This document shows positions 16,094 to 17,587 of a DNA stretch of 17,587 bases, piece by piece. The translations under genes and the position numbers were made by a program. Every line of letters starts with the position of its first letter. Positions within the stretch are counted from its first letter, which is position 1. A model generated the notes under the pieces. That model had not been told where the DNA came from and searched no databases. It was given only the letters and a program-made list of their open reading frames with translations. The DNA is from Pseudomonadota bacterium (GTDB lineage: Bacteria; Pseudomonadota; Alphaproteobacteria; Rhizobiales; Rhizobiaceae): NCBI GenBank assembly GCA_023433855.1, contig JAEYTV010000004.1, positions 1-17,587 of the forward strand, read 5' to 3'.

Positions 16094-17579
16094 CCATCCC
16101 AGAACCGCTGCAGTGATCGGTGCCGGCTTCGGTGGGCTCGCACTGGCGATCCGGCTCCAGAGCGCCGGCATACAAACCACTGTCTTTGAAAAGCGCGACA
16201 AGCCGGGGGGGCGTGCCTATGTCTATACCGACGATGGCTTCACGTTCGATGCCGGTCCGACCGTCATCACGGATCCCGACTGTCTTGAGCAGCTTTGGGC
16301 GCTGTCCGGCCGACGCCTGTCCGATTACGTGACGCTGCTGCCGGTGACGCCATTCTACCAGTTGTGCTGGGAAGATGGGTTTCGCTTCGACTATGCCAGC
16401 GACCAGGAGGCGATCGACCGGCAGATCGCGGAGAAGTCGCCGGATGACGTTGCCGGCTACCATCGATTTCTCAGTTACTCGGAAGATCTTTACCGAGAAG
16501 GCTACGAGAAACTCGGCACAGTCCCGTTCCTGAATTTCTGGTCTATGATAAAGGTGGCGCCACAACTGATGCGGCTGGAGAGCTACCGAAGCGTGTATTC
16601 CAAGGTCAGCCAGTTCATCAAGGACGATCAGCTGCGCCAGGCCTTCAGCTTTCACTCGCTGCTTGTCGGTGGCAACCCGTTCAGGACATCCTCCATCTAC
16701 GGGTTGATCCATGCGTTGGAGCGCAAGGGTGGGGTCTGGTTTGCCAAGGGTGGCACAGGCGCCCTTATCGCCGGAATGGTCAAGCTGTTCGAGGATCTGG
16801 GCGGCAGGCTGCATTTGAACGCCGAGATCGACCGCATCGAGGCAAAGGACAATCATGTAACCGCGCTCGTCCTGAATGACGGCAGCCGTCATGCGTTTGA
16901 CCAGATTGCCTCCAATGCGGATATCGTGCACACCTACAAGCACATGTTGCGGGAAACCTCCCGCGGTCGGTCCAACGGGCGTGCGTTGGAGAAGAAGAGC
17001 TTTTCGATGTCGCTCTTCGTTGTCTATTTCGGGCTGAAAACGAGCCGTCCCGAGCTCAAGCACCATATGGTGCTGTTCGGCGCCCGCTACCGCGAACTGA
17101 TTACGGAAATCTTTGGCGCCAAGGGCCTGGCCGAAGACTTTTCCCTTTACCTGCACGCTCCGTCCGTGACCGATGACAGCCTGGCTCCTCCCGGGTCCAG
17201 CGCCTATTACGTGCTGTCGCCAGTGCCGCATCTCGGCACCGCAGACATCGATTGGGACGTTGAGGGGCCAAGATACCGGGACCGAATCCTGAAATACCTC
17301 AACGATCACTACATCCCCGGCCTTCTGGATGACCTGGTGACGACGCGGCATTTTACGCCTTTTGATTTTCGCGATGAACTGAATGCCCATCTCGGCTCCG
17401 CCTTTTCGGTCGAACCGATCCTGACCCAGAGTGCATGGTTCAGGCCCCATAACCGCGATGACCGGATCCCCAACCTCTATATCGTGGGAGCTGGCACCCA
17501 TCCGGGGGCCGGGATCCCCGGCGTGGTCGGATCGGCGAAGGCGACGGCGGGCCTGATGATCGAGGATGCGCCGCCATGA
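16086..17579 (+). CDS. crtI: Phytoene desaturase CrtI
   Basis: A 497-residue FAD-dependent desaturase/isomerase that converts phytoene to lycopene. The N-terminal Rossmann motif is AVIGAGFGGLALAIRLQSAG (9-28), then FEKRDKPGGRAYVY and FDAGPTVITDP. The middle has FSFHSLLVGGNPFRTSSIYG and VWFAKGGTGALIAGM. The C-terminal signature is NLYIVGAGTHPGAGIPGVVG, starting at residue 463 and continuing SAKATAGLM. All are those of bacterial four-step CrtI desaturases; the number of steps is inferred from the following beta-cyclase. The ATG lies inside the 3' end of crtY, with GGAG (16078-16081) 4 nt upstream. Its stop overlaps the next start as ATGA. Confidence 0.97.
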   Translation: MSNHPRTAAVIGAGFGGLALAIRLQSAGIQTTVFEKRDKPGGRAYVYTDDGFTFDAGPTVITDPDCLEQLWALSGRRLSDYVTLLPVTPFYQLCWEDGFRFDYASDQEAIDRQIAEKSPDDVAGYHRFLSYSEDLYREGYEKLGTVPFLNFWSMIKVAPQLMRLESYRSVYSKVSQFIKDDQLRQAFSFHSLLVGGNPFRTSSIYGLIHALERKGGVWFAKGGTGALIAGMVKLFEDLGGRLHLNAEIDRIEAKDNHVTALVLNDGSRHAFDQIASNADIVHTYKHMLRETSRGRSNGRALEKKSFSMSLFVVYFGLKTSRPELKHHMVLFGARYRELITEIFGAKGLAEDFSLYLHAPSVTDDSLAPPGSSAYYVLSPVPHLGTADIDWDVEGPRYRDRILKYLNDHYIPGLLDDLVTTRHFTPFDFRDELNAHLGSAFSVEPILTQSAWFRPHNRDDRIPNLYIVGAGTHPGAGIPGVVGSAKATAGLMIEDAPP

Positions 17580-17587
17580 ACGATGCC
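17576..17587 (+). CDS. crtB: Start of a downstream gene, probably phytoene synthase crtB (partial)
   Basis: Only four codons are in the window (MNDA). The ATG overlaps the crtI stop as ATGA, and GAGGA (17562-17566) lies 9 nt upstream, so a coupled gene starting here is likely. Phytoene synthase is the missing step between CrtE and CrtI and usually follows crtI in proteobacterial clusters. The name rests on context alone. Confidence 0.5.

Noticed and set aside
16029..17501. Minus-strand open frame of 490 codons opposite crtI
   Set aside because: Shadow of crtI; no domain, and crtI is fully supported by its FAD and C-terminal motifs.
1..17587. Search for integrase, transposase, CRISPR array, toxin-antitoxin pair or defence genes
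   Set aside because: None of the supported genes belongs to these classes and no regularly spaced repeats were seen.

Overview
The window looks like a chromosomal segment of a high-GC alphaproteobacterium, most likely of the order Hyphomicrobiales (Rhizobiales) and probably the family Rhizobiaceae. The reasons are the order DUF721/DciA - DsbA-like thioredoxin - SMC, a rhizobial-type pyruvate phosphate dikinase, a DUF1499 protein, a DUF2585 (UPF0314) membrane protein, and an intergenic hairpin resembling a rhizobial repeat. No genus is assigned.

Left half (about 1-10,530) is housekeeping. A DciA-like replication helicase loader, a periplasmic DsbA-like protein and the chromosome-organising SMC ATPase run in the same direction. 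A gene-free stretch of about 350 bp follows, holding a perfect 17-bp inverted repeat. Then come ppdK, a small lipoprotein gene on the minus strand, a DUF1499 membrane protein, a metallo-beta-lactamase-fold hydrolase on the minus strand, and tRNA-Gln(UUG).

Right half (about 10,530-17,587) is accessory: a divergent DUF2585 membrane protein, then a carotenoid gene cluster that runs off the right edge. It contains a CrtX-like zeaxanthin glucosyltransferase (+), CrtE geranylgeranyl diphosphate synthase (-), type 2 isopentenyl-diphosphate isomerase Fni (+), CrtY lycopene beta-cyclase (+), CrtI phytoene desaturase (+) and the first codons of a gene overlapping crtI, probably crtB. Together these would convert IPP/DMAPP to GGPP (Fni, CrtE), phytoene (CrtB, mostly outside the window), lycopene (CrtI) and beta-carotene (CrtY). 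CrtX implies a hydroxylated, glucosylated end product such as zeaxanthin glucosides. The hydroxylase CrtZ is not in view and would be expected beyond the right edge.

Most of what is here belongs to known families. The points most worth a second look are the layout of the crt cluster (crtE inverted, Fni heading the crtYI(B) operon), the divergent DUF2585 gene wedged between tRNA-Gln and crtX with an RNA hairpin next to its ribosome-binding site, and the two strong intergenic palindromes. No integrase, transposase, CRISPR array, rRNA or phage gene was seen.
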